Below are positions 7,568-14,623 of a stretch of DNA of 54,755 nt, piece after piece. The notes beneath the pieces were generated by a model. That model had not been told where the DNA came from and made no database searches. It was given only the letters and a program-made list of their open reading frames with translations. The stretch's first letter is position 1; every line of letters begins with the position of its first letter. Source of the DNA: a virus; the IMG/VR virus record IMGVR_UViG_3300047550_001848, positions 1-54,755 of that record. One strand, given 5' to 3'. The position numbers and the translations under genes are program-made.

Positions 7568-8015
7568 ATCTAATCGTGCATCGCGGGATTTGGGGGATCG
7601 TGAATACGCCAAGCGCAAAAACGCATGGACACCCCCGCAACTGTTGCCGTCACCTACGCCCCAACCGGGGTGGACGTTTCGGTGGATACGGACGAGTATT
7701 CTAGGGCAGCTTGATCCAACGAATGCGTCTGCAAAGTTTCGTGAGGGGTGGGTTCCGACGAAAGCCGAAGACCATCCTGAAATAATGATGATCGCTGATC
7801 CGACGAGCAAGTTTCCCGGCTCTATCGAGATTGGGGGTCTGGTGCTGTGTAAAGCCCCGACTGAGATGGTGGAAGCGCGCAAGGAGTGGTTCGATGCGCA
7901 GACTCAATCGCAGGTGGAGGCGGTGGACAGCAATTTTATGCGGACCAACGACGCCCGTATGCCTCTTTTCTCGGAGAAGCGTTCGGGGATCACGTTTGGT
8001 CGAGGTAATAAATAA
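7560..8015 (+). CDS. Conserved-type head protein of unknown function
   Basis: A 151-residue protein whose start lies inside the end of the scaffold gene (8-base overlap). It has a proline-rich basic N-terminus (NAWTPPQLLPSPTPQPG), then a compact region containing RWIRTSILGQLDPTNASAKFREGWVPTKAEDHPE and a C-terminal tail LFSEKRSGITFGRGNK. There is no membrane segment or known motif. The location between scaffold and decoration-like genes suggests a virion or assembly role. Confidence 0.75.
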   Translation: MGESNRASRDLGDREYAKRKNAWTPPQLLPSPTPQPGWTFRWIRTSILGQLDPTNASAKFREGWVPTKAEDHPEIMMIADPTSKFPGSIEIGGLVLCKAPTEMVEARKEWFDAQTQSQVEAVDSNFMRTNDARMPLFSEKRSGITFGRGNK

Positions 8016-8030
8016 TCTAGGAGCTAAATC

Positions 8031-8645
8031 ATGGCTTATCCTACCGTTTCAAACCCGTACGGCTTTAAGCCGGTTAACCTGTTGGGGGGCCAAGTGTTTG
8101 CTGGTTCGACTCGACAGTTGCCGATTGCTTCGGGGCATGCTACGGCGATCTACTACGGCGACGTAGTTATCATGTCGTCCAACGGATGCGTGAATAACGC
8201 CACTCTGACGGCGACTACCGTGAACGTTCTGGGCATCTTCCAAGGCTGCTCGTACACGAACACGCAAGGTCAGCGGGTCTTCTCGCAGTACTACCCGGCA
8301 AATACGACGGGTACGCCTGACACGGCGGATGCGATTGTTGCTTATATCGCGGACGACCCTGATCTAGTGATGAAGACGGCTATTGTTTCGGGTACGACGG
8401 TTGTGGCGCAAGCTACCCGGGCGAATCTGGTGGGCGGTACGATTTCTCTTGTCGCTAACACCGGATCTACGACTACGGGCGACAGCGCGCAAGCGGTGCT
8501 TAACTCGGCGGGTACAACTACGACCTGTCCGTTTAAGATCATCGACGTTGTTCCGGATACTTCGCCTGCGGCGGGGTCGTTTGTCGAGGTTCTCGTCACT
8601 TGGAACCAAGGCGTCCATCAATACCGCAGCAACGGCGGCGTCTAA
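8031..8645 (+). CDS. Probable head decoration/minor capsid protein
   Basis: A 204-residue beta-rich protein, low in charge and rich in Thr, Ser, Gly and Val, beginning MAYPTVSNPYGFKPVNLLGGQVFAGSTRQ. Its place directly before the major capsid gene, and its size, fit a capsid-decorating or minor head protein. A ribosome site (TAGGAGCTAAATC) precedes the ATG, and a similar leader (AGGGAGCTAAACC) precedes the capsid gene, suggesting matched high expression. No specific family motif is visible, so the assignment is contextual. Confidence 0.6.
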   Translation: MAYPTVSNPYGFKPVNLLGGQVFAGSTRQLPIASGHATAIYYGDVVIMSSNGCVNNATLTATTVNVLGIFQGCSYTNTQGQRVFSQYYPANTTGTPDTADAIVAYIADDPDLVMKTAIVSGTTVVAQATRANLVGGTISLVANTGSTTTGDSAQAVLNSAGTTTTCPFKIIDVVPDTSPAAGSFVEVLVTWNQGVHQYRSNGGV

Positions 8646-8659
8646 TAGGGAGCTAAACC

Positions 8660-9574
8660 ATGGCAATTTCACGCGCGCAACTACTGAAGGAACTGCTCCC
8701 CGGACTGAACGCCCTGTTCGGCATGGAGTACGCCCGCTACGGAGAAGAGCACAAGGAGATTTTCGAAACCGAAACCTCCGAGCGTTCGTTCGAAGAGGAA
8801 ACCAAGCTGTCCGGTTTCTCTGCGGCTCCGGTGAAAAACGAAGGCCAAGCCATTGACTACGACAATGCGCAAGAAGCTTGGACCGCTCGTTACAACCACC
8901 AAACCATCGCCCTCGGGTTCTCGGTCACTGAAGAAGCGATTGAGGACAACCTGTACGACTCGCTGTCGTCCCGGTACACGAAGGCGCTTGCTCGTGCGAT
9001 GGCTTACACGAAGCAGGTCAAGGCTGCCTCGGTGCTCAATAACGCTTTCCAAGCCACCGGATACAACGGTGGGGACAACGTTAGCCTGTGTAATACGAGC
9101 CACCCTCTGGTGTCTGGTGGTACCAACAGCAACACGTTCTCGACCCAAGCTGACCTGAATGAAACGTCGCTGGAAGCAGCGGTGATTCAAATTGCGGGTT
9201 GGACGGACGAGCGTGGCCTGCTGATCGCTGCCAAGCCCCGGAAGCTGGTAGTTCCCCCCGCCCTGATGTTCGTGGCGACCCGTCTGTTGGAAACCGAACT
9301 TCGTGTCGGTACCACCAACAACGACGTCAATGCGATCAAGTCGATGGGGTCTATCCCGGAAGGCTATCGTGTCAACCACTTCTTGACCGATACCAACGCG
9401 TGGTTCCTCTGCACTGACGTGCCCAACGGTCTGAAGCACTTTGTCCGTGTTCCGCTGCAAAACTCCATGGACGGAGACTTCGACACCGGGAACGTACGTT
9501 ACAAGAGCCGCGAGCGTTATTCGTTTGGCTGGTCTGATCCGCTGGGTATCTTTGGTTCCAGCGGTTCTAGCTGA
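8660..9574 (+). CDS. Major capsid protein
   Basis: A 304-residue protein with the layout of the HK97-fold capsid group related to Mu gpT-type major head subunits. There is an N-terminal helical segment (SRAQLLKELLPGLNALFGMEY), an EFETETSERSFEE-like E-loop region, a central helix (LSSRYTKALARAMAYTKQVKAASVLNNAF) and the SHPLVSGG...NTFSTQADLNETSLEAA block typical of these capsids. The C-terminus RERYSFGWSDPLGIFGSSGSS is also typical. The strong ribosome site AGGGAG and the terminator right after the gene fit a highly expressed product. Confidence 0.88.
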   Translation: MAISRAQLLKELLPGLNALFGMEYARYGEEHKEIFETETSERSFEEETKLSGFSAAPVKNEGQAIDYDNAQEAWTARYNHQTIALGFSVTEEAIEDNLYDSLSSRYTKALARAMAYTKQVKAASVLNNAFQATGYNGGDNVSLCNTSHPLVSGGTNSNTFSTQADLNETSLEAAVIQIAGWTDERGLLIAAKPRKLVVPPALMFVATRLLETELRVGTTNNDVNAIKSMGSIPEGYRVNHFLTDTNAWFLCTDVPNGLKHFVRVPLQNSMDGDFDTGNVRYKSRERYSFGWSDPLGIFGSSGSS

Positions 9575-9590
9575 TGTAGTTTAAGCAGCG

Positions 9591-9624
9591 CAAACGCCCC
9601 CTTCTGGGGGCGTTTGTTTTTATT
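9591..9624 (+). terminator. Strong intrinsic terminator after the capsid gene
   Basis: A perfect 11-bp stem CAAACGCCCCC / GGGGGCGTTTG with a TTCT loop is followed directly by TTTTTATT. It lies 16 bases past the capsid gene stop. It separates the packaging/head transcript from the next unit, which has its own promoter immediately downstream. Confidence 0.92.
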
Positions 9625-9651
9625 GCCACCGTTCTTACTTCGTGTTATAAG
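9623..9651 (+). promoter_or_regulatory. Sigma70-type promoter for the second structural unit
   Basis: TTGCCA (9623-9628, five of six) and TATAAG (9646-9651, five of six) are separated by exactly 17 bases. Transcription would start near 9658, leaving a leader of about 84 bases before the ATG at 9742. The terminator tail runs directly into the -35 box, giving a compact terminator-promoter boundary. Confidence 0.75.
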
Positions 9652-9741
9652 ATCTCTGTATCTGGGGATTTACCTATATCGACTGTCCCAGCAGACCTAG
9701 TAGGGACGATATGGGGAGTGCTACTACACGAAAGGTTTATC

Positions 9742-10281
9742 ATGGCTCAATCTACTTTTGATGGTCCGATTCGTTCGCTTGGCGGTATTTTCCAGCAGGG
9801 CGCGGGTTCAGTTATTACGATCACTGCCAGCGCGACGCTCAATCCCACGGACCACGGGGGGCGTATTCTTGCTGTTGGAGGGTCGCTGGCTGCAAACGTT
9901 GTCCTGACGCTGCCGACGATCAACACGACCGCTAGCTCGGCTTCGGCGGGGCCGGGGTATGACCCGAACACCCCTAATAACCTCGGTGTGACGTATACCA
10001 TTTGGGTGCCGACGACGATTAGCACTTCGTCGCTCAAGATCGGTACGGACGGTACGGACAAGTATGTTGGGTATGTCCTGTCTATCGATAGTGACACGAC
10101 TGATGCGACTCGTGGTTTTGGTGCGGCTGCGACGAATGATTTCATCAATTTCAATGGCTCCACGACGGGTGGAATAGCCGGTACTTGGGTGCAGATTGTC
10201 GCGCTTGCCGCCCTCAAGTACATGGTGACTGGGGTAGCCGTGGGGTCTGGCACGGTCGCTACACCGTTTGCGGACAGCTAA
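9742..10281 (+). CDS. Putative virion structural protein, beta-rich
   Basis: A 179-residue protein starting MAQSTFDGPIRSLGG at the ATG at 9742, preceded by GAAAGG. A longer frame exists upstream (from 9718) but has no ribosome site. The sequence is Gly/Thr/Ser/Ala-rich with alternating beta-type stretches (GSVITITASATLN, VVLTLPTINT, YTIWVPTTIS), consistent with a surface or fibre-type virion protein. It is the first gene after the promoter at 9623, so it is probably abundant. No family recognised. Confidence 0.65.
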   Translation: MAQSTFDGPIRSLGGIFQQGAGSVITITASATLNPTDHGGRILAVGGSLAANVVLTLPTINTTASSASAGPGYDPNTPNNLGVTYTIWVPTTISTSSLKIGTDGTDKYVGYVLSIDSDTTDATRGFGAAATNDFINFNGSTTGGIAGTWVQIVALAALKYMVTGVAVGSGTVATPFADS

Positions 10282-10293
10282 TAGTTGGTTCTC

Positions 10294-10309
10294 GGGGGCT
10301 TCGGCCCCC
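10294..10309 (+). other. UUCG-capped hairpin between two virion genes
   Basis: The sequence GGGGGC-TTCG-GCCCCC makes a perfect 6-bp stem closed by a C(UUCG)G tetraloop, one of the most stable RNA hairpins. The following bases (TGTACCTTCTTT) are too weak a T-tract for an efficient terminator. It may act as a partial terminator or protect the upstream message from 3' exonucleases. The next gene starts 24 bases later. Confidence 0.6.
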
Positions 10310-10332
10310 TGTACCTTCTTTGGAGAACAGCT

Positions 10333-10638
10333 ATGTCTATGCAAACTGACGTACTCGCCAGTGTGCCGCTTACTGCGAGCGGCGCTTTTACCGACCAAGC
10401 GACTAACGCTATCCAGCGTACTCGCGTCAAATCCATCTACATTGTCCCTTCGGGTACTGCCGGGTCACTTGTAATCAAGGACGGCGGGGCTTCGGGTACG
10501 ACGCTTTTGACCATCGATACAGTGGCGTCTGCAACGCAGCCAACTTACTTGCTGCTTCCCGGTGAAGGGGTTTTGGCGCGTACGTCGGTATACGGTGTGG
10601 TCACTAATTTGGGTTCCGCGACTATTTTCTACGGGTGA
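10333..10638 (+). CDS. Small virion protein, unknown
   Basis: A 101-residue protein. The start ATG at 10333 follows TTTGGAGAACAGCT; the longer frame upstream crosses the UUCG hairpin and is unlikely. The sequence is beta-rich, with VKSIYIVPSGTAGSLVIKDGGASGTTLLTIDTVA and a C-terminal YLLLPGEGVLARTSVYGVVTNLGSATIFYG, which looks like a small compact beta-sandwich. Its position after the capsid block suggests a decoration or connector accessory role. No family is claimed. Confidence 0.65.
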   Translation: MSMQTDVLASVPLTASGAFTDQATNAIQRTRVKSIYIVPSGTAGSLVIKDGGASGTTLLTIDTVASATQPTYLLLPGEGVLARTSVYGVVTNLGSATIFYG

Positions 10639-10641
10639 CCT

Positions 10642-11388
10642 GTGCAAAATCAAAAAGGTTACGATCTCGCTGGTAAAAAGTTGATGATCGGGCTACCTGC
10701 GTACGACCATAAAGTCGGCGTAAAAATGGCGATTTCGCTGATGCGGTTTGCCCAAATGGCGTTGGAATACGGCGTTACGATTCAAGTTAGCAGCATTTGC
10801 GGCTGCTCGGTGGTTACCCGTGCGCGGAATATGATCGCTGATGAGTTCATGAAGTCTGATTGCGATCACTTGCTCTTTATCGACGCAGATATGTCGTTCC
10901 AACCGGAGTCAATTATCCGGCTGCTTGCGTTTGGGCAAGAAAAACCTATCGTTGCCGGGGCTTACGAAGCGCGTAAGGCAGGTAAAGTTTACATCCTTAC
11001 GCTTGACCACGACAAGGATGGCAACGTCATCATGGATCCCATGGGGCTTGTAAAGGCACGCCGGGTAGCGACTGGGTTCATGATGATCCAGCGGCAGGTA
11101 TTTGAAACCCTAGCAAGGCTACACCCTGAGTGGTACCACAAGGACGTCAATTCGGACAACATGCTGTATAGCTTCTTTGACTTTCTTGTCACCCCGGAAG
11201 GCTACGTTGGCGAAGACTTTTTGTTCTGCCAACGCGCGATTGATGCGGGGTATACATGCTGGATTGACCCGACGATCAAGCTAGGCCACATGGGCATTCA
11301 TGAGTACGAGAGCGACTTCGGCAATGACGTTCTATATCCTCGGCTTCAAGCTACACAAGAACCCGAATTAAAGGTTGCATATGGCTAA
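10642..11388 (+). CDS. Glycosyltransferase, GT-A type
   Basis: A 248-residue protein with the hallmarks of a GT-A (GT2-like) enzyme. These are an N-terminal nucleotide-binding strand (KKLMIGLPAYDH), a helix containing VVTRARNMIADEFMKS, and a DxD metal/nucleotide-sugar motif LLFIDADMSF (D81, D83). Further on come GYVGEDFLFCQRAIDAGY, carrying the catalytic-loop acidic pair, and LGHMGIHEYESD. The predicted start is GTG at 10642, with ATG at 10684 as an alternative. It sits within the structural gene block, so it may glycosylate a virion protein or act on host surface polysaccharide; the acceptor cannot be read from sequence. Its stop overlaps the next start by 8 bases. Confidence 0.85.
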   Translation: MQNQKGYDLAGKKLMIGLPAYDHKVGVKMAISLMRFAQMALEYGVTIQVSSICGCSVVTRARNMIADEFMKSDCDHLLFIDADMSFQPESIIRLLAFGQEKPIVAGAYEARKAGKVYILTLDHDKDGNVIMDPMGLVKARRVATGFMMIQRQVFETLARLHPEWYHKDVNSDNMLYSFFDFLVTPEGYVGEDFLFCQRAIDAGYTCWIDPTIKLGHMGIHEYESDFGNDVLYPRLQATQEPELKVAYG

Positions 11389-11635
11389 GTCCCCAGCATG
11401 GCAACGCAAAGAAGGCAAAAGTCCCTCTGGTGGTTTGAATGCCAAGGGGAGAGCTTCTTACAATCGGGCGAACCCCGGCAAGCCGGGGCTGAAAGCCCCA
11501 CAACCCGAAGGTGGTCCGCGTCGAGATTCTTTTTGCGCCCGGATGGAAGGGATGAAGAAGAAACTGACGAGCAAGAAGACCGCCAGCGATCCGAATAGTC
11601 GGATAAATAAAAGTCTTAGGGCGTGGAACTGCTGA
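11381..11635 (+). CDS. DUF6321-type small basic protein
   Basis: An 84-residue, Lys/Arg/Gly/Pro-rich protein starting at ATG 11381 (AAAGG upstream), inside the end of the glycosyltransferase gene. The pattern AWQRKEGKSPSGGLNAKGRA, then EGGPRRDSFCARM, then SRINKSLRAWNC matches what I know as DUF6321, a family recurrent in uncultured phages with no known function. It has no membrane segment. It could be a DNA-associated or packaged protein given its charge, which is inference. Confidence 0.75.
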   Translation: MAKSPAWQRKEGKSPSGGLNAKGRASYNRANPGKPGLKAPQPEGGPRRDSFCARMEGMKKKLTSKKTASDPNSRINKSLRAWNC

Positions 11636-11636
11636 C

Positions 11637-11828
11637 ATGGCAACGATCCCCGACCATGCAAAAGCCGCTTTTGACGTCACTTCTGTCTTCGCGGCTTTTG
11701 GCGCATTTTTCGAGTATTTACCCACCGCCGCTGCGCTATTCAGCCTTATCTGGACCGGACTGCGGATTGCGGAAATGGTTTCTGGCAAACCGTTTCATGA
11801 ACTGATCAAAAGGAAACAAAATGGCTGA
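11637..11828 (+). CDS. Small membrane protein, holin candidate
   Basis: A 63-residue protein with one extended or two short hydrophobic segments: about residues 12-27 (FDVTSVFAAFGAFFEY) and 29-47 (PTAAALFSLIWTGLRIAEM). A short basic tail HELIKRKQNG follows. Small size, hydrophobicity and a charged C-terminus fit a holin. However, the endolysin and another holin-like gene lie 12 kb away, so this could be a second holin, an antiholin or an unrelated virion membrane protein. Its end overlaps the next gene by 8 bases. Confidence 0.55.
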   Translation: MATIPDHAKAAFDVTSVFAAFGAFFEYLPTAAALFSLIWTGLRIAEMVSGKPFHELIKRKQNG

Positions 11829-12078
11829 CAATAAAAAAGCGCCTCCGCCGCGACTCGTGTCTCAGCGCACGCCCCCGCTCGATTTGACACCTTCGCAACT
11901 TGAAGCATGGGAAGCCGCGAGGGACAAAATGGTTAGAGAAGAAGAAACAAAACGTGGCGGCGCACCTACACCGGATAAACCGGGAAGACTTTTTAGACGA
12001 GGCGGCTCCGTAGGCTCTGCGTCCCGTCGTGCGGACGGCATTGCTCAACGTGGTAAGACGAAAGGGCGGTTTGTATAA
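11821..12078 (+). CDS. Small basic protein with C-terminal RGKTKG motif
   Basis: An 85-residue protein with a polar, Pro-rich N-terminus (KKAPPPRLVSQRTPPLDLTPS) and a Gly/Arg C-terminus reading GGSVGSASRRADGIAQRGKT and ending KGRFV. The same terminal pattern (GI-x-RRGKTKG) occurs in the next gene. It is probably largely disordered. The function is unknown. ATG at 11821 overlaps the preceding gene, and its TAA overlaps the next ATG (TAATG). Confidence 0.7.
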   Translation: MADNKKAPPPRLVSQRTPPLDLTPSQLEAWEAARDKMVREEETKRGGAPTPDKPGRLFRRGGSVGSASRRADGIAQRGKTKGRFV

Positions 12079-12575
12079 TGCCGTCAAAATCTCCAGCGCA
12101 ACACCGGCTTATGACGGCTGTCGCTAACAACCCAAAGTTTGCCGAAAAGGTTGGTATTCCGCAGACGGTTGGGAAAGAATTCGCTTCGGCGGATAAACGT
12201 AGTAGCGGGTATAGCACCAAGGCGATGATTAACCGCCCAGATACCCGGCATGGTAGCATCGATATGCCGTATACAGGCGTCCTTAGTCATGTAGGAAAGA
12301 GGCAGGGAGGTGCAGTGATGCGTTCAAAGCGTGATATCGCCGTCGATCAAATAAGCATGGCTCCTTTTAGGAAAGGAAACGCTGTGAAAGAACCTAAAGC
12401 AATGATGAAGAAAGAGATCGCCTTCATGCAAAAGAAGGGCGCCCCGAAGTCGATGCTTGCACACGAGAAGCGGGAAGCTCGTGAGGCGGGTTACGCCCGT
12501 GGGGGTGGCATTGAGCGCCGGGGCAAGACTAAGGGTACGATGATTAAGATGAACCGTGGTGGACGGGCGTGCTAA
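12078..12575 (+). CDS. Basic phage protein with C-terminal RGKTKG motif
   Basis: A 165-residue strongly basic protein beginning MPSKSPAQHRLMTAVANNPK, a start often seen in uncultured phage proteins. The middle contains AVMRSKRDIAVDQISMAPFRKGNAVKEP and a helical Lys/Met-rich stretch. The C-terminus reads ARGGGIERRGKTKGTMIKMN then RGGRAC. The shared tail with the preceding protein suggests a common ligand or address signal. It has no membrane segment or catalytic motif. Its location among structural genes suggests a virion or DNA-bound protein. Confidence 0.7.
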   Translation: MPSKSPAQHRLMTAVANNPKFAEKVGIPQTVGKEFASADKRSSGYSTKAMINRPDTRHGSIDMPYTGVLSHVGKRQGGAVMRSKRDIAVDQISMAPFRKGNAVKEPKAMMKKEIAFMQKKGAPKSMLAHEKREAREAGYARGGGIERRGKTKGTMIKMNRGGRAC

Positions 12576-12860
12576 GTGCGACCTTCGCGCGGTATGGGTG
12601 CAATACGCCCAAGTAAAGTACCAAAGCCCCGCAGGGTTGTGAAGCGAGATGGGCCACAGCCCGTCTCGCTGTTTAGCAAGGGGGGTATAAGCCGCGTCAA
12701 TCAAGCAGGCAACTACACCAAACCCGGGATGCGGGAGTCGCTGTTTAGGAGCATTAAGTCCCGGGCAGTGCAGGGTACCAAAGCAGGACAATGGAGTGCC
12801 CGTAAGGCGCAACTGTTGGCGAAGCAGTATAAAGCCAAGGGCGGGGGCTACCGCGATTGA
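12576..12860 (+). CDS. Small basic protein, unknown
   Basis: A 94-residue protein that begins directly at GTG 12576, next to the preceding stop; ATG at 12594 is an alternative. It is very Arg/Lys-rich at the N-terminus (RPSKVPKPRRVVKRDGPQP). The C-terminal half, GMRESLFRSIKSRAVQGTK then AGQWSARKAQLLAKQYKAKG, is a pattern seen repeatedly in aquatic phage proteins and looks like a short helical domain. No function is known to me. Its stop overlaps the next gene. Confidence 0.65.
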   Translation: MRPSRGMGAIRPSKVPKPRRVVKRDGPQPVSLFSKGGISRVNQAGNYTKPGMRESLFRSIKSRAVQGTKAGQWSARKAQLLAKQYKAKGGGYRD

Positions 12861-13090
12861 AAGCCCCCCAACAAAGCCTGAAGGCATGGACGCAGCAGCG
12901 TTGGACAACCAAGTCAGGGAAGCCCTCCAGCAAAACCGGGGAGCGGTATCTGCCCGAGGCCGCTATCAAGTCCCTGAGTCCCGCTGAATATGCCGCCACC
13001 ACCCGAGCTAAGCGAGCGGGTACGAGGGTTGGAAAACAGTTTGTTGCCCAGCCCAAGAGCATCGCCAAGAAGACTGCGAGGTTCCGATAA
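12857..13090 (+). CDS. DUF5872-like small protein, TTG start
   Basis: A 77-residue protein. The segment WTQQRWTTKSGKPSSKTGER followed by YLPEAAIKSLSP matches the pattern I associate with DUF5872. The only usable start is TTG at 12857, overlapping the preceding stop (TTGA), with a GGCGGGGG stretch upstream as a possible ribosome site. There is no ATG or GTG start in frame before the conserved segment. The rest is basic (RAKRAGTRVGKQ, KKTARFR). The function is unknown. The next gene starts in a TAATG overlap. Confidence 0.65.
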   Translation: MKAPQQSLKAWTQQRWTTKSGKPSSKTGERYLPEAAIKSLSPAEYAATTRAKRAGTRVGKQFVAQPKSIAKKTARFR

Positions 13091-13815
13091 TGGTTGCGAA
13101 AACGACGGCAACGACGGATTTCAACCTTGACCTTAATGCGTTGGTTGAGGAAGCGTTTGAGCGCTGTGGCGCGGAACTTCGTTCTGGCTATGATTTCCGT
13201 ACGGCGCGTCGTTCTCTGAACCTGCTAACCATTGAGTGGGCGAACAGAGGAATCAATCTCTGGACGATTGAGCAAGGCTCTCAGGTGCTGACCTACAACG
13301 AGTCTACTTATGATATCCCGGTCGACACCATCGACCTGTTGGATCACGTCATTCGCACGGGTACGGGCGCGAACCAGATCGATATCAATATCTCTCGTAT
13401 TTCGGTAAGTACCTACGCAACGATCCCTAACAAGAACGCCACGGGGCGCCCGATCCAAGTGTGGTTCCAGCGCAAGACCGGCGCGACGGACGCAGCCAGT
13501 GTTGTACAGTACCCCCAGATCCACGTTTGGCCTAAGCCGGATAGTTCGCAAACTTATACGTTCGTTTACTGGCGGCTGCGTCGGATATTGGATGCGGGTA
13601 ACGGTATCAACGGCCAAGATATTCCCTTCCGCTTCCTGCCCTGCATGGTTTCGGGGCTAGCGTACTATCTGGCGCAAAAGATCCCCGGGGTTGACCCCAA
13701 CCGCCGTGCGGAACTCAAGATGGACTACGAGCAGCAGTTCCAGCTTGCAGCCGATGAGGATCGGGAAAAAGCCCCGGTACGGTTCGTGCCCCGCCAGATG
13801 TTCCTCGGTGCGTAG
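13090..13815 (+). CDS. Head-tail connector / tail accessory factor (probable)
   Basis: A 241-residue protein whose N-terminal half has the adaptor pattern: LNALVEEAFERCGAEL, the basic segment RTARRSLNLLTIEWANRGIN and LWTIEQGSQVLTYNEST, followed by YDIPVDTIDLLDHVIR. The central part is beta-rich with IHVWPKPDSSQTYTFVYWRL, and the C-terminus is a helix (RAELKMDYEQQFQLAADEDR). This layout is that of P22 gp4-like or T7 gp11-like tail adaptors, which dock under the portal. Two further adaptor-type genes lie at 14624 and 25008. The precise family assignment is not certain. Confidence 0.7.
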   Translation: MVAKTTATTDFNLDLNALVEEAFERCGAELRSGYDFRTARRSLNLLTIEWANRGINLWTIEQGSQVLTYNESTYDIPVDTIDLLDHVIRTGTGANQIDINISRISVSTYATIPNKNATGRPIQVWFQRKTGATDAASVVQYPQIHVWPKPDSSQTYTFVYWRLRRILDAGNGINGQDIPFRFLPCMVSGLAYYLAQKIPGVDPNRRAELKMDYEQQFQLAADEDREKAPVRFVPRQMFLGA

Positions 13816-13823
13816 GTGTTACG

Positions 13824-14249
13824 ATGCCTAATCGGTTCGCGTCTGGTAAATACGCAATCGCGGAATGCGATAGGTGCGGGTTTCGGTATAAGCTAACCCA
13901 GCTTAAAGCCCTTGTCGTCAAGACAAAAAATGTGAACATCATGGTCTGCCCCACCTGTTGGGATCCAGATCATCCTCAGTTGCAGCTTGGTATGTACCCT
14001 GTGGATGACCCGCAGGCAGTGCGCAACCCCCGCCCCGATGTAAGTTATACTACGTCCGGTACGACTGGGTTGCAGATACAGTCGGAAGGTACTGGACCTT
14101 TGGCAGTAGGGTACCCCGGGGCAGGGAGCCGAATTATTCAGTGGGGGTGGGCTCCTGTCGGAGGGGCGGCTGCGGATGACGCTGGGTTGACCCCTAATAA
14201 CCTAGCTTTGACCATAAGCATTGGCGCGGTTACGGTAGTTACTACCTAG
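13824..14249 (+). CDS. Zinc-ribbon virion-associated protein
   Basis: A 141-residue protein. Two Cys pairs, CDRC (C15/C18) and CPTC (C42/C45), spaced as in a zinc ribbon, occupy the N-terminal 50 residues (AIAECDRCGFRYKLTQLKAL ... NIMVCPTCWDPDHPQ). After a flexible Pro/Asp-rich linker, the C-terminal half is Gly/Ala/Thr-rich and beta-like. It is inserted between two adaptor genes, so it is probably a virion or assembly component rather than a regulator. Similar proteins recur in uncultured phages. Confidence 0.7.
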   Translation: MPNRFASGKYAIAECDRCGFRYKLTQLKALVVKTKNVNIMVCPTCWDPDHPQLQLGMYPVDDPQAVRNPRPDVSYTTSGTTGLQIQSEGTGPLAVGYPGAGSRIIQWGWAPVGGAAADDAGLTPNNLALTISIGAVTVVTT

Positions 14250-14258
14250 GAGATTGAA

Positions 14259-14411
14259 ATGAATGAGAAACAAGTCAAGCAAATTGCTGATAAAGAAGTT
14301 CGCGTGCATGAAAAGCGTATGCATGGCATGAAAAAGGGTGGCGTAACCAGCATGGAGGCCAAAAAGTATGGCCGTAATGTGGCGCGGGCTATGAACCAAA
14401 GGAGCAAATAA
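14259..14411 (+). CDS. 50-residue basic protein
   Basis: A short gene with a good ribosome site (TAGGAGATTGAA) and an ATG at 14259. The product is 50 residues, rich in Lys, Arg and Met, starting MNEKQVKQIADKEVRVHEKR and ending KKYGRNVARAMNQRSK. It looks wholly helical and basic. Its TAA overlaps the ATG of the next gene (TAATG at 14409-14413), which strongly supports translation. Its function is unknown; it belongs with the series of very small basic proteins in this region. Confidence 0.7.
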   Translation: MNEKQVKQIADKEVRVHEKRMHGMKKGGVTSMEAKKYGRNVARAMNQRSK

Positions 14412-14611
14412 TGGCTCAGGAATTTAAGTTCTTTGATGTGGGTACTGACCGTCCAATTGGTAAGTACACTCAACCGAAGCCCAATACGCATAAACCCGGT
14501 AACCAAGCCGACACTGGATACCCGCAAACCGATATCAAGACGGACGGGATTCAGATGCGTGGGTTTGGGGCAGCAACCAAAGGTAAAATGTGCCGCGGTC
14601 CAATGGCATAA
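14411..14611 (+). CDS. 66-residue small protein
   Basis: A short polar protein beginning MAQEFKFFDVGTDRPIGKYT, with a Pro/Asn/Thr-rich middle and a C-terminus GIQMRGFGAATKGKMCRGPM then A. It is coupled to the preceding gene by TAATG. The Gly/Lys/Arg tail recalls the RGKTKG tails at 11821 and 12078 but is not the same motif. No membrane segment or known domain is visible. A small virion or assembly protein is the best guess from context. Confidence 0.6.
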   Translation: MAQEFKFFDVGTDRPIGKYTQPKPNTHKPGNQADTGYPQTDIKTDGIQMRGFGAATKGKMCRGPMA

Positions 14612-14623
14612 CAGGAAGCAATT

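Noticed and set aside
8681-9460. 259-residue minus-strand frame across the capsid gene
   Set aside because: Antisense shadow of the major capsid gene without ribosome site or operon context.
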